Source: Paracoccus marcusii (lineage in GTDB: Bacteria; Pseudomonadota; Alphaproteobacteria; Rhodobacterales; Rhodobacteraceae). Taken from it: a stretch of 64,000 nt of DNA. Numbering within the stretch: position 1 is the first letter of the stretch; the number at the start of each line of letters is the position of its first letter. This document shows positions 49,636-58,492 of the stretch, piece after piece. Where the stretch lies: assembly GCF_006151785.1 (NCBI RefSeq), contig NZ_VDDD01000002.1:20758-84757 (forward strand), given 5' to 3'. The notes under the pieces were generated by a model. The model was not told the DNA's origin. It was given only the letters and a program-made list of their open reading frames with translations, and made no database searches. The translations under genes were made by a program, and so were the position numbers.

Positions 49636-51099
49636 ATGAACCTGGCCGAACATGTGCTGCGGGCGGGGCAGGCTGTCCCGGACCACCAGGCCCTGGTCGT
49701 CATGGGCGCGGACGACGCGCAGGTCTGGACCCATGGCGATCTGCGCCGCGCGGTGCTGGGCACGGCCACGGGCCTGACGCGCGCGGGCCTGCGCCCGGGC
49801 GACCGGCTGCTGATGCGTCTGGCGAACCGCCCGGCCTTTCCCATCGCCTATCTTGGGGCCATCGCTGCGGGGGTGATCCCGGTGCCGACCTCGGCCCAGC
49901 TGACCGGGGCCGAGATCACGCGCATCGCTGCCCGCATCGCACCCGCGATGATCGTGGCCGGCGCGGGCGTGCCCCTGCCCGACCATCCCGCCCCCGTCCT
50001 GACCGAGGGCGACCTTGACGGCTTTGCCACGCTTCCCCCGGCCGATTTCGCCCAAGGGTCCGCGGATCGGCTGGCCTATATCGTCTTCACCTCGGGCAGT
50101 TCGGGCCAGCCCCGGGCCGTCATGCACGCGCATCGCGCGATCCTGGCGCGGCAGGCGATGATGGCGGGCTGGTACGGGCTGCGCGCCGACGATCGCCTGC
50201 TGCATGCCGGGGCGTTCAACTGGACATTCACCCTTGGCACCGGGCTGCTGGACCCGTGGACCCTGGGGGCGACGGCATTGATTCCCGCCGACGGCACCCC
50301 GATCGAACGCATCCCCCTGCTGGCCGCGCGTCACGGCGCGACGATCCTGGCCGGGGCGCCCGGTGTCTTTCGCCGGATGCTGCGCGCGGACTGGCCCCCG
50401 ATGGCCACCCTCCGCCACGCCCTGGCCGCCGGAGAGCGGTTGGACCCCGGCCTGCGCACCGCCTGGACCGCCCGCACCGGCACCGACCTGCACGAGGCGA
50501 TGGGCGCCTCCGAAATCTCGACCTTCCTTTCGGGCAGCCCGTCCCGGCCCGCGCCCCACGGCACGGCGGGCTTTCCGCAGCCCGGCCGACATCTCGCGAT
50601 CCTGGGCGACGATGGCCCCCTGCCACCGGGACAGCCGGGCGCGCTGGCGGTCCGGCGCGACGATCCGGGGCTGTTCCTGGGCTATCTGGACGATCCCGAT
50701 GCGACACGCGCCTGCTTTCGTGGCGACTGGTTCGTGACCGGCGACATGGCGCAGGCCGATGATCGCGGCGCGATCACGCTGCTGGGACGGGCCGACGACA
50801 TCATGAATGCCGGCGGCTTTCGCGTCGCCCCGCCCGAGATCGAGGATCATCTGGCCAGCCATCCCCATGCGGGCGACGTGGCGGTAGCGGAACTGCCCAC
50901 CGCGCCGGGGGTCAGCATCATCGCGGCCTTCTGGACCGGTGCCGCGACGCCCGCCCAGATGCAGGCTCTGGCCGCGGCCGGCCTTGCCCGCTACAAGCAG
51001 CCCCGCGCGTGGATCCCGCTGGACGCGCTGCCGCGCACGCCCACCGGCAAGATCAACCGCCGCGCCCTGCGCGAGGCGCATCGCAAGGACCGACCATGA
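49636..51099 (+). CDS. AMP-dependent acyl-CoA synthetase/ligase
   Basis: A 487-residue adenylate-forming enzyme. The P-loop-like motif is 'YIVFTSGSSGQPRAVMHAH', the A5-like motif is 'EAMGASEISTFLSG', and the hinge with adenylation Asp is 'DWFVTGDMAQADDRGAITLLGRADDIMNAGGFRVAPPEIE'. The catalytic Lys is in 'PRTPTGKINRRALRE'. It probably activates an organic acid as acyl-AMP then acyl-CoA; benzoate/4-hydroxybenzoate-type ligases are similar in length. Overlaps the DsbA-like gene. Confidence 0.88.
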   Translation: MNLAEHVLRAGQAVPDHQALVVMGADDAQVWTHGDLRRAVLGTATGLTRAGLRPGDRLLMRLANRPAFPIAYLGAIAAGVIPVPTSAQLTGAEITRIAARIAPAMIVAGAGVPLPDHPAPVLTEGDLDGFATLPPADFAQGSADRLAYIVFTSGSSGQPRAVMHAHRAILARQAMMAGWYGLRADDRLLHAGAFNWTFTLGTGLLDPWTLGATALIPADGTPIERIPLLAARHGATILAGAPGVFRRMLRADWPPMATLRHALAAGERLDPGLRTAWTARTGTDLHEAMGASEISTFLSGSPSRPAPHGTAGFPQPGRHLAILGDDGPLPPGQPGALAVRRDDPGLFLGYLDDPDATRACFRGDWFVTGDMAQADDRGAITLLGRADDIMNAGGFRVAPPEIEDHLASHPHAGDVAVAELPTAPGVSIIAAFWTGAATPAQMQALAAAGLARYKQPRAWIPLDALPRTPTGKINRRALREAHRKDRP

Positions 51100-51719
51100 C
51101 CCGCCTGGACATCTTCGCCGATCCCGTCTGCCCCTGGTGCCTGATCGGCAAGGTCGAACTGGACCACGCCCTGGAAAGCCGCCCCGATCATCCCTTCGCG
51201 ATCACCTGGCACCCGTTCCGCCTGAACCCTGCCATGCCGCCCGAAGGGATGGACCGCGTGGCCTATCTTCGGGCCAAGCTGGGCGATCAGGTCGATGCCG
51301 CCACGCGCGCGCTGGCGGAACGCGCCGCGGCCCTCGGCCTGACGCTGAACCCCTCGCCGCGCGAACCCGACACGACCGATGCGCATCGCCTGATGCACTG
51401 GGCCGGGCTGGAAGGTGCACAAGGCCGGGTGATGTCCGGCCTGCTGCGGGCGCATTGGCAGGATGCCCAGGACATCGGTGATGCGTCCGTCCTGTCGGCG
51501 ATCGCCGGGGCGGCCGGCATGGACCCTGCCCTGACCGCGCGCTTGCTGGCCAGCGACGCCGACCGCGACGAGGTCGCCCGTCGCGAATCGCATGCCCGAC
51601 AGCGCGGGATCTCGTCGGTCCCGACCTTCATCGTCGCGGATGCCCATGCGGTCAGCGGCGCCCAGCCCGCGGACCTGTGGCAGAGCGTCATCGACGAGAT
51701 CATGGCAGCATCCCGTTAG
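51096..51719 (+). CDS. DsbA family oxidoreductase (FrnE-like)
   Basis: A 207-residue thioredoxin-fold protein of the DsbA/2-hydroxychromene-2-carboxylate isomerase superfamily, with the active site 'DPVCPWCLIGKVEL' and cis-Pro 'ISSVPTFIV'. Residues between form the helical insertion. No signal peptide, so cytoplasmic, as in FrnE. Start overlaps the ligase stop (ATGA), so the two are one operon. Confidence 0.88.
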   Translation: MTRLDIFADPVCPWCLIGKVELDHALESRPDHPFAITWHPFRLNPAMPPEGMDRVAYLRAKLGDQVDAATRALAERAAALGLTLNPSPREPDTTDAHRLMHWAGLEGAQGRVMSGLLRAHWQDAQDIGDASVLSAIAGAAGMDPALTARLLASDADRDEVARRESHARQRGISSVPTFIVADAHAVSGAQPADLWQSVIDEIMAASR

Positions 51720-51780
51720 GGTCAACTTGCAGACTCTGCAAGATGGGCCTATCTGAGGGTCTGACCCAACCGGTGACCCC

Positions 51781-53001
51781 ATGACAGACGTTTCCCACCC
51801 CGGGCTTGCGCAGCAGCAACGCCTGCCCCTGCCCGAATTCATCGCGATGCTGGCATTCCTGTTCGCCACCATCGCCTTTTCCATCGACGCGATGCTGCCC
51901 GCATTGCCTGACATCGCGGCGGACCTGACGCCCGACAACGTGAACCGCGCCCAGCTGATCCTGACCACCTTCGTGGCCGGGATGGGGCTTGGCACGCTGT
52001 TCGCGGGCCCGCTGTCCGACGCGCTTGGCCGCAAGCGCACGATCACCATCGGCTTTGGCATCTACATCGCCGCGACCATCGCCGCGATCTATGCCGATTC
52101 GCTAGAGTTGCTGCTGGTCGCGCGTTTCGTGCAGGGCCTCGGCGCCGCCGGTCCGCGCATCGTGGGTCTGGCCCTGGTCCGCGACCTCTACGAAGGGCGC
52201 GAGATGGCCCGGATCAGCAGCTTCGTCATGATGATCTTCATCATGATCCCGGCCGTGGCGCCGACGCTTGGTGCGGGGATCATCGCGATCTCGGACTGGC
52301 ACGGGGTGTTCCTGGCATTCATCGCCTTCGCGCTTATCGGTGCGTTGTGGCTGAACATCCGCCAGGCGGAGACGCTGCCCCCCGCCGCCCGCCGTCCCCT
52401 GCGCATCGGCACCCTCTATGCCGCTGCGCGCGAGGTCCTGTCCGACCGCCAGGTGATGCTGGCGACGCTGATCCTGACGCTCGGCTTTGGGCAGATGTTC
52501 GGCCTGCTGTCCTCGGCCCAGCAGCTTTTCGGCGAAACCTACGGCAAGGGAGAGAACTTCCACCTGTGGTTCGCCGCCATGGCGCTGCTGTCGGGGTCGG
52601 GAACGGTGCTGAACGCTACCTTCGTGATGCGCTTTGGCATGCGGCGGATCGCGAAATGGGCCTATGTGATGCAGACCATCGTGTCGGGACTGGCGCTGAC
52701 GCTGATCCTGTCCGGCGTGCTGCCGCAGGGATTGGAATTCCCGGTCTTCTTCTTCTGGGCGGTCAGCGTGTTCTTCATGGCCGGGGTGACCTTCGGCAAC
52801 CTAAACGCGCTGGCGCTGGAGCGCATGGGCCATATCGCGGGCATGGCCGCATCCATCGTCGCGGCGATCTCGACGCTGGCGGCGGTGCTGATCGCAGCCC
52901 CGGTTGGACTGCTCTACAACGGCACCGCGATCCCGGCGATCACGGCGACGCTGATCTGCTCGGGCCTGGCCTGGGCGCTGATGCGGCGTCTGAACGACTG
53001 A
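51781..53001 (+). CDS. MFS transporter, Bcr/CflA family
   Basis: A 406-residue 12-helix MFS exporter. The opening 'LPEFIAMLAFLFATIAFSIDAMLPALPDIAADL' and 'FVAGMGLGTLFAGPLSDALGRKRTITIGFGIY' are characteristic of the Bcr/CflA drug-efflux group. Substrate unknown. Ends before two strong hairpins and a convergent ABC operon. Confidence 0.9.
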   Translation: MTDVSHPGLAQQQRLPLPEFIAMLAFLFATIAFSIDAMLPALPDIAADLTPDNVNRAQLILTTFVAGMGLGTLFAGPLSDALGRKRTITIGFGIYIAATIAAIYADSLELLLVARFVQGLGAAGPRIVGLALVRDLYEGREMARISSFVMMIFIMIPAVAPTLGAGIIAISDWHGVFLAFIAFALIGALWLNIRQAETLPPAARRPLRIGTLYAAAREVLSDRQVMLATLILTLGFGQMFGLLSSAQQLFGETYGKGENFHLWFAAMALLSGSGTVLNATFVMRFGMRRIAKWAYVMQTIVSGLALTLILSGVLPQGLEFPVFFFWAVSVFFMAGVTFGNLNALALERMGHIAGMAASIVAAISTLAAVLIAAPVGLLYNGTAIPAITATLICSGLAWALMRRLND

Positions 53002-53003
53002 AG

Positions 53004-53031
53004 ACGGGCGGGGCCTTGCGGTCCCGCCCGT
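53004..53031. terminator. Terminator hairpin between MFS and ABC operon
   Basis: ACGGGCGGG (53004-53012) and CCCGCCCGT (53023-53031) form a 9-bp GC stem just after the MFS stop. A second hairpin, CCGGGGGG with CCCCCCGG across CTGG, lies at 53058-53077 before the ABC gene stop, probably serving transcription from either side. Confidence 0.7.
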
Positions 53032-53096
53032 TCGTCATGGAACCGGCCACGGGGGGTCCGGGGGGCTGGCCCCCCGGCCGCCGCGGGACGCAAGGC

Positions 53097-53870
53097 TCAG
53101 GCGGCAACCCCTTCGGGTGCACGCGCGCCGGTCATGTAGGCCACGGCATCCGACATCGAATGTTGCTTGGGGTCGATCACGCACAGCCGCTTGCCCAGGC
53201 GATGGATGTGGACGCGGTCCGCCACCTCGAACACGTGCGGCATGTTGTGGCTGATCAGCACGATCGGGATGCCCCGCGACCGCACGTCCTGGATCAGGTC
53301 CAGCACCCGGCGGCTTTCCTTGACGCCAAGGGCGGCGGTCGGCTCGTCCAGGATGATCACCCGGCTGCCGAAGGCCGCCGCCCGCGCCACGGCGACGCCC
53401 TGGCGCTGACCGCCGGACAGGGTCTCGACGGGCTGGGCGATGTTCTGGATCGTCATCAGGCCCAGTTCGGACAGCTTGGCGCGGGCGAAATCGTCCATCG
53501 CCTGCTTGTCCAGCATCCCGAACCACTGGCCCATGATGCCCTTCTTGCGGATCTCGCGCCCCATGAACATGTTGTCCGAGATCGACAGCGCGGGCGACAG
53601 GGCCAGCGTCTGATAGACCGTCTCGATCCCCATCTTGCGGGCATCCAGCGGGCTGTCAAAGCTGACCACCTGGCCGTTCAGCCGGATCTCGCCCTCGTCG
53701 GGCTTGACCGCGCCCGAGATGGCCTTGATCAGGCTGGACTTGCCGGCGCCGTTGTCGCCGATCACGGCCAGGATCTCGCCGGGATACAGGTCGAAGTCGG
53801 CATGATCCATGGCAGTCACGCGGCCATAGCGCTTGACCAGGTTGCGGGCGGTAAGCAGCGGCTCGGTCAT
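53097..53870 (-). CDS. frcA: Sugar ABC transporter ATP-binding protein (FrcA-like)
   Basis: A 257-residue ABC ATPase. Walker A 'GDNGAGKSSLIKAI', signature 'ETLSGGQRQGVAVARAA', Walker B 'VIILDEPTAALG' and H-loop 'ISHNMPHVFEV' are present. Single nucleotide-binding domain, unlike the double rbsA. Fits the fructose/ribose-type FrcA. ATG 53870 overlaps the permease stop. Confidence 0.88.
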   Translation of the reverse strand: MTEPLLTARNLVKRYGRVTAMDHADFDLYPGEILAVIGDNGAGKSSLIKAISGAVKPDEGEIRLNGQVVSFDSPLDARKMGIETVYQTLALSPALSISDNMFMGREIRKKGIMGQWFGMLDKQAMDDFARAKLSELGLMTIQNIAQPVETLSGGQRQGVAVARAAAFGSRVIILDEPTAALGVKESRRVLDLIQDVRSRGIPIVLISHNMPHVFEVADRVHIHRLGKRLCVIDPKQHSMSDAVAYMTGARAPEGVAA

Positions 53871-54922
53871 GACGACACCTTTCTGATCCATTGGTCGATG
53901 GCGACGGCGAAGATGATCAGCCAGCCGGTCGCAAACAGCTGCCACAGCACGTCCACACCCGCCAGTCGCAGGCCCGAGTTGAACACGCCCACGATCAGCG
54001 CCCCGATCAGCGGCCCCACGATCGACCCGCGCCCCCCGAACAGCGAGATGCCCCCGATGACCACGGCCGTGATCGATTCCAGGTTCGCCTCAAAGAACGA
54101 CGTCGGGCTGATCGACCCCACGCGACCGATAGACGACCATGCCGCCAGGCCGCAGATCAGGCCCGCCACGACATAGACCGACAGCAGCACGCGCTTGGTC
54201 TGGATGCCGGCCAGCGCGGCCGATTCCGGATCGTCGCCGACCGCATAGACCCGCCGCCCCCAGGCGGTATAGTACAGCGCATAGAACAGCACCGCGAACA
54301 CGACCAGCATCAGCACCACGCCATAGGTCAGCACGGCGCCGCCCAAGTTGAACCGGGTGCCGAAGAACTTCAGCAGCGGCGCGTCCATGTCCAGGGTCTG
54401 GCTGCGGATCGTCTCTCGACCCGACAGGTAGTAGTTCAGCGCCAGGAACACGTTCCAGGTCCCAAGCGTGGTGATGAAGGGCGGCAGCTTCAGCCGCGTG
54501 ACCAGGAAACCGTTCAGCGCGCCGGTTCCCGCCCCGCAGGCCAGGCCGACCAGGATGGCGATCGGCACCGGGATGCCGAAGTTGACCGCCAGCTGCCCCA
54601 TCACGACCGAGATCAGCACCATGACCGCGCCGACCGACAGGTCGATGCCCGCGGTCAGGATGACCAGCGACTGCGCCGCCGCCAGCGTGCCCACGACGGC
54701 CACCTGCTGCAGGATCAGCGACAGGTTGAACGCCGAGAAGAAGTTGGGAGAGATCAGCCCGAAGGCGATCAGCGACAGGACCAGCACGATGACCGGAACC
54801 ATGGTGGGATACTGGTGCAGGAAATGCTGCACCCGGTCCAGCGTGCTGCGGTGACGATGGTCGAACTGCGCGACCTTCTCACCGGCAACGCGCTCGACCA
54901 CGGGATCGGGGGTGTCGGACAT
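53867..54922 (-). CDS. frcC: Sugar ABC transporter permease (FrcC-like)
   Basis: A 351-residue CUT2-type permease with about eight to ten helices. Includes 'LVILTAGIDLSVGAVMVLISVVMGQLA' and 'GRRVYAVGDDPESAALAGIQ', the conserved loop that contacts the ATPase, and 'FFGGRGSIVGPLIGALIVG'. It lies between substrate-binding and ATPase genes. Confidence 0.9.
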   Translation of the reverse strand: MSDTPDPVVERVAGEKVAQFDHRHRSTLDRVQHFLHQYPTMVPVIVLVLSLIAFGLISPNFFSAFNLSLILQQVAVVGTLAAAQSLVILTAGIDLSVGAVMVLISVVMGQLAVNFGIPVPIAILVGLACGAGTGALNGFLVTRLKLPPFITTLGTWNVFLALNYYLSGRETIRSQTLDMDAPLLKFFGTRFNLGGAVLTYGVVLMLVVFAVLFYALYYTAWGRRVYAVGDDPESAALAGIQTKRVLLSVYVVAGLICGLAAWSSIGRVGSISPTSFFEANLESITAVVIGGISLFGGRGSIVGPLIGALIVGVFNSGLRLAGVDVLWQLFATGWLIIFAVAIDQWIRKVSS

Positions 54923-54995
54923 CGGGGACCTCGTGGCGTGTCACGGAAGGCGACGGCGGCCAACCCGCCGTCGCGACGTCATGCGGCGGGGGGCA

Positions 54996-56024
54996 TCAGC
55001 CCCAGCACTGCTCCAGGCCTTCGGCCACGCTGATCGACGGCACGCCCTCGACCGGCTTGTCCGTGACCAGGTTGACGCCGGTGTTGGTGAAATCCAACCC
55101 CTCGCTGGTTTCCGGCTTGGTGCCGTCGGCGGCAAAGGCCGCGATGGCCTCGATGCCCATCGACGCCATCAGCAGCGGATACTGCTGGGCGGTGGCGCCG
55201 ATCACGCCCGCCTCGACGTTCTGGACGCCGGGGCACCCTCCGTCGATCGACACGATCAGGGCGTTCTCTTCCATGCCAAAGGACTTCAGCGCCTCGTAGG
55301 CGCCGGCCGCGGCCGGTTCGTTGATCGTGTAGACCAGGTTGATCGCCGGATCGCGCTGCATCAGCGCCTCCATGGCCTGCTGGCCGCCTTCCTCGTTGCC
55401 CGAGGTGACCTCGTGGCCGACGATGCGGGCGTCGTCCTCGTCACCGATGACGTTCTCGTCCTTCACGTCGATGCCAAAGCCCGCCATGAAGCCCTGATCG
55501 CGCAGCACGTCCACCGACGGCGCGCTGGCCGACAGGTCCAGCATGGCGATCTTGGCATCCGCCGCAGCATCGCCCATCTGGCCCGCGGCCCAGGCGCCGA
55601 TCAGACGGCCCGCCTCGCGGTTGTCGGTGGCAAAGGTCGCGTCGGCCGCATCGATCGGGTCCAGCGGCGTGTCCAGCGCGATGACCAGGATCCCCGCCTC
55701 GCGGGCCTGGCCCAGCGATTCGGTAATGGCCTTGGTGTCGGACGCGGTGATCAGGATGCCCTTGACGCCCGCCGCGATGCAGCTTTCGACAGCCTGCTGC
55801 TGGGTCTCGTGGTCGCCGTCGATCTTGCCGGCAAAGGTCATCAGCTCGATGCCCAGCTCCGCGGCCTTGGCGGTGGCGCCTTCCTTCATCTTCACGAAGA
55901 ACGGGTTGATGTCCGTCTTGGTGATCAGGCAGGCCTTGGTGGCCTCTTGCGCTTGGGCAAAGCCTGCCGACAGGGCAAGCGTGGACACCGCGACGGATGC
56001 GCGGATAACGGTTTTGATGGTCAC
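54996..56024 (-). CDS. frcB: Sugar ABC transporter substrate-binding protein (FrcB-like)
   Basis: A 342-residue periplasmic binding protein of the ribose/fructose type. The start is GTG 56024 behind GGAGGAG. A signal peptide ('[20 protein letters not shown]') leads into '[33 protein letters not shown]', matching fructose-binding FrcB more than RbsB. Substrate is inferred. It is divergent from the ROK regulator and first gene of frcBCA. No sugar kinase (frcK) follows in the operon. Confidence 0.88.
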   Translation of the reverse strand: MTIKTVIRASVAVSTLALSAGFAQAQEATKACLITKTDINPFFVKMKEGATAKAAELGIELMTFAGKIDGDHETQQQAVESCIAAGVKGILITASDTKAITESLGQAREAGILVIALDTPLDPIDAADATFATDNREAGRLIGAWAAGQMGDAAADAKIAMLDLSASAPSVDVLRDQGFMAGFGIDVKDENVIGDEDDARIVGHEVTSGNEEGGQQAMEALMQRDPAINLVYTINEPAAAGAYEALKSFGMEENALIVSIDGGCPGVQNVEAGVIGATAQQYPLLMASMGIEAIAAFAADGTKPETSEGLDFTNTGVNLVTDKPVEGVPSISVAEGLEQCWG

Positions 56025-56093
56025 TTGACTAACTCCTCCAGCACGACGGTTCCTCGGCCGTCTTGACGTTACAAAGCACCAGAAGATTGCGCT

Positions 56094-56118
56094 TGTCAAT
56101 AAATCAATCATGTTGATT
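56094..56118. promoter_or_regulatory. Intergenic operator between frcB and the ROK regulator
   Basis: A perfect inverted repeat AATCAA-N5-TTGATT (56102-56118) lies in the divergent spacer. A TTGACA -35 box for frcB overlaps its edge on the minus strand (56099-56094), with a weak -10 about 18 bp further. The AT-rich repeat is the kind of site ROK repressors use. Confidence 0.65.
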
Positions 56119-56143
56119 AATGCGATTCAGGAGGACGGAACCC

Positions 56144-57268
56144 ATGCCCCTAGATCGTGACGGCCCCGGCGCGCTCAGCCGGAACGAACGGCTGATCCTG
56201 TCGCTGATCCGACGGCGGGGACCGATGCCGCGCGCGGCGCTGGCGCAGCTGACGGGGCTGTCGGCACAGTCCATCACCAACCTGACGCGCAAGCTGATGA
56301 TGGCGGGCTATCTGGACGCCGGTGCGGTGGTGCGGGGCAAGGTCGGCCAACCCTCGACCCCGCTGGCGCTGGCCCCGGACGGGGCGTGGTTTCTGGGGCT
56401 CAAGATCGGGCGCCGGCTGGTCGAACTGGCGCTGGTCGATTTCGCGGGCCGCGTGCGCATGCACCGCCAGGAGGTCTATGCCCACCCCACCCCCGACCGC
56501 GTGCTGGCATTCGCGCGTCAGGGGCTGGACACGATGACCGCATCGCTGGACCCCGGCCAGCGCGCACGTCTGATGGGACTGGGTGTCGCGACCCCCTATC
56601 GGCTGTGGGATTGGGGCCAGGAGATGGCCGACTGGCTGGACCACGACCTGCAGGCCGAACTGTCGCGCAGCCTGCCCGTCCCGATCTTCGTGGAAAACGA
56701 CGCCACCACCGCCTGCGGGGCAGAACTGATCTTCGGCAAGACCGACCTGCCGCGGGACTTCATCCACATCTACATCGCCCATTTCGCGGGCGGCGGCATC
56801 GTGCTGGACGGCGCGCTGCGCCACGGCCCGACCCGCAACGCGGGCGCCCTGGGGTCGATGCCCATCCCGGTCGTGGGCGCACAGGGCGGCCAGCTGTTGG
56901 AAAAGGCCTCGGTCTCGGCGTTGGAGGCCCTGATCGGACGGTCCCTGCCGCCCGACGATTCGGGCTGGGACGTTCCCGCCGAGATCGAGGCCGAATGGGC
57001 CGACCAGGCGGGCCGGGCGCTGGCCTTCGTCGCACTGTCGGCGGTGGCTCTGGTCGATCTGCCGCTGGTGGTGATCGACGGGGCGGTGCCGCCTGCGACG
57101 CGCGCGCGGCTGGCCCAGGGGACCCGCACGGCGCTGGAGGGGATGCCGACCGCCGGCATCGACCGTCCGCAGGTGATCGAGGGATCGCTTGGCCGCAGCG
57201 CGCGCATCCTGGGGGCCGCGGGGCTGCCGCTGGCGCATTTCTTTCAGCCGGACGGGGCGCTGGACTAG
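56144..57268 (+). CDS. frcR: ROK family transcriptional regulator (FrcR-like)
   Basis: A 374-residue ROK repressor. N-terminal winged HTH '[28 protein letters not shown]' is followed by a ROK/sugar-kinase-like fold with '[18 protein letters not shown]' and 'LPIPVVGA'. It is divergent from frcB and probably represses the ABC operon until its sugar ligand is present. ATG 56144 was chosen because it follows GGAGGA; an in-frame upstream ATG overlaps the operator. Confidence 0.85.
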   Translation: MPLDRDGPGALSRNERLILSLIRRRGPMPRAALAQLTGLSAQSITNLTRKLMMAGYLDAGAVVRGKVGQPSTPLALAPDGAWFLGLKIGRRLVELALVDFAGRVRMHRQEVYAHPTPDRVLAFARQGLDTMTASLDPGQRARLMGLGVATPYRLWDWGQEMADWLDHDLQAELSRSLPVPIFVENDATTACGAELIFGKTDLPRDFIHIYIAHFAGGGIVLDGALRHGPTRNAGALGSMPIPVVGAQGGQLLEKASVSALEALIGRSLPPDDSGWDVPAEIEAEWADQAGRALAFVALSAVALVDLPLVVIDGAVPPATRARLAQGTRTALEGMPTAGIDRPQVIEGSLGRSARILGAAGLPLAHFFQPDGALD

Positions 57269-57279
57269 GGCGATTGCGG

Positions 57280-57307
57280 TTGACACCGGGGCCTGCGCGT
57301 CTATACG
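57280..57307 (+). promoter_or_regulatory. rpsD promoter
   Basis: TTGACA (57280-57285) and TATACG (57302-57307) are 16 bp apart, a good sigma-70 promoter beginning 12 bp after the frcR stop. It drives an untranslated leader of about 105 nt before rpsD. Confidence 0.8.
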
Positions 57308-57421
57308 GCACGCTTCGTTGGTGTTGGTGGACCCCGCAAGGGGAACCCTGTCAGGCCCCGGATCGCAAGACCCCTGGGCCAAAGGACAACGCCCTTCGCA
57401 ACCTGTTGAAGGAGATCAGCC
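57308..57421 (+). promoter_or_regulatory. Structured rpsD leader
   Basis: The leader holds a CCCC-GCAA-GGGG hairpin with a GNRA-type tetraloop (57332-57343) and a second pairing GGCCC with GGGCC (57354-57358 with 57376-57380). Ribosomal protein S4 binds leader RNA to control its own synthesis in other bacteria; this is a candidate site but is not a leader I recognise. Confidence 0.5.
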
Positions 57422-58042
57422 GTGACCAAACGCACGTCTGCCAAGTACAAACTCGATCGCCGCATGGGCGAGAACATCTGGGGCCGCGCCAAGTCGCCCG
57501 TCAACCGTCGCGAATACGGCCCCGGCCAGCACGGCCAGCGCCGCAAGAACAAGTTGTCGGACTTCGGCACCCAGCTGCGCGCCAAGCAGAAGCTCAAGGG
57601 CTACTACGGCGACCTGACCGAAAAGCAGTTCCGCCGCATCTATGGCGAAGCTGAGCGGATCCGCGGCGACACCGGCGAGAACCTGGTCGGCCTGCTGGAG
57701 CGTCGCCTGGACGCCGTCGTCTACCGCTCCAAGTTCGTGGCGACCATCTGGGCCGCCCGCCAGTTCGTGAACCACGGCCACATCCAGGTCAACGGTCAGC
57801 GCGTGAACATCGCCTCCTACCGCGTCAAGGAAGGCGATGTCATCTCGATCCGCGAGCGTTCGCGTCAGCTGGCCATCGTGCTGGAAGCCGTCGCCCTGAC
57901 CGAGCGTGACGTTCCGGACTATCTGGAAGTCGACCACAACAAGATGACCGCCACCTTCGTGCGCACCCCGGCCCTGGGCGACATCCCCTATGCCGTGCAG
58001 ATGGAACCGAACCTGGTCGTCGAATTCTACGCGAAGAACTGA
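57422..58042 (+). CDS. rpsD: 30S ribosomal protein S4
   Basis: A 206-residue S4, a primary 16S rRNA-binding protein that starts assembly of the small subunit. '[20 protein letters not shown]' and the S4 RNA-binding domain '[39 protein letters not shown]' are definitive. Start is GTG at 57422 behind GAAGGAGA. Zinc-type cysteines of some S4 are absent. Monocistronic with its own promoter and terminator. Confidence 0.98.
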   Translation: MTKRTSAKYKLDRRMGENIWGRAKSPVNRREYGPGQHGQRRKNKLSDFGTQLRAKQKLKGYYGDLTEKQFRRIYGEAERIRGDTGENLVGLLERRLDAVVYRSKFVATIWAARQFVNHGHIQVNGQRVNIASYRVKEGDVISIRERSRQLAIVLEAVALTERDVPDYLEVDHNKMTATFVRTPALGDIPYAVQMEPNLVVEFYAKN

Positions 58043-58066
58043 TCTTCGCCAGATCGACCGTCTTTG

Positions 58067-58092
58067 GGCCGCATCTTCGGATGCGGCCTTTT
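58067..58092 (+). terminator. Rho-independent terminator of rpsD
   Basis: GGCCGCATC (58067-58075), tetraloop TTCG, GATGCGGCC (58080-58088) and a T tail (58089-58092). A perfect 9-bp stem 25 bp after the stop. Confidence 0.92.
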
Positions 58093-58492
58093 GCATGGCA
58101 CCGCGCCCATTTTCCCAATCGCCCTTCGATCAGGATCGGCTGGCGGGGCGGCATTCGTCCCCTTCGGACTGCCGTTATCGCCCCCATCCAGCGCGGACCC
58201 TTTGAACTGACCGACCCGACCAATCCCGGTTCTGGCCGCTTGATCGGAAACAGGGCTTGGATCGCGCATCCCAGCGGCCATCGGGTCAAGTCGGATTGCG
58301 GATCTGCGCATCATTGATCGGAACACGGTCATCCGCTGTGGCGGCGATGGCATCGTGCTGCGCCATGTCGACGTCCCGCCGATCAACGCAGCGGATTTCG
58401 TCCTTGCCCAAGCATGCGGCACGCGACGGTTTGGGGGCTTTCCTTGGCATCGGCACGGCACTAAACGGGGCCGGACACAAGGATGGACCCCC
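58093..58492. other. 400-bp gap between rpsD and hisC, with a possible gene remnant
   Basis: No complete gene is convincing. One forward frame, in phase with hisC, reads like coding sequence from 58241 to 58440 ('RIADLRIIDRNTVIRCGGDG', then 'IVLRHVDVPPINAADFVLAQ') but has no good start and runs into hisC without a stop. It may be a decayed gene. hisC itself starts at ATG 58493. Confidence 0.4.

Noticed and set aside
57320..57400. Signal recognition particle RNA before rpsD
   Set aside because: The stretch with CCTGTCAGGCCCCGG recalls SRP RNA, but the invariant GGAAGGAAGCAGCC domain is missing, so it is treated as an rpsD leader.
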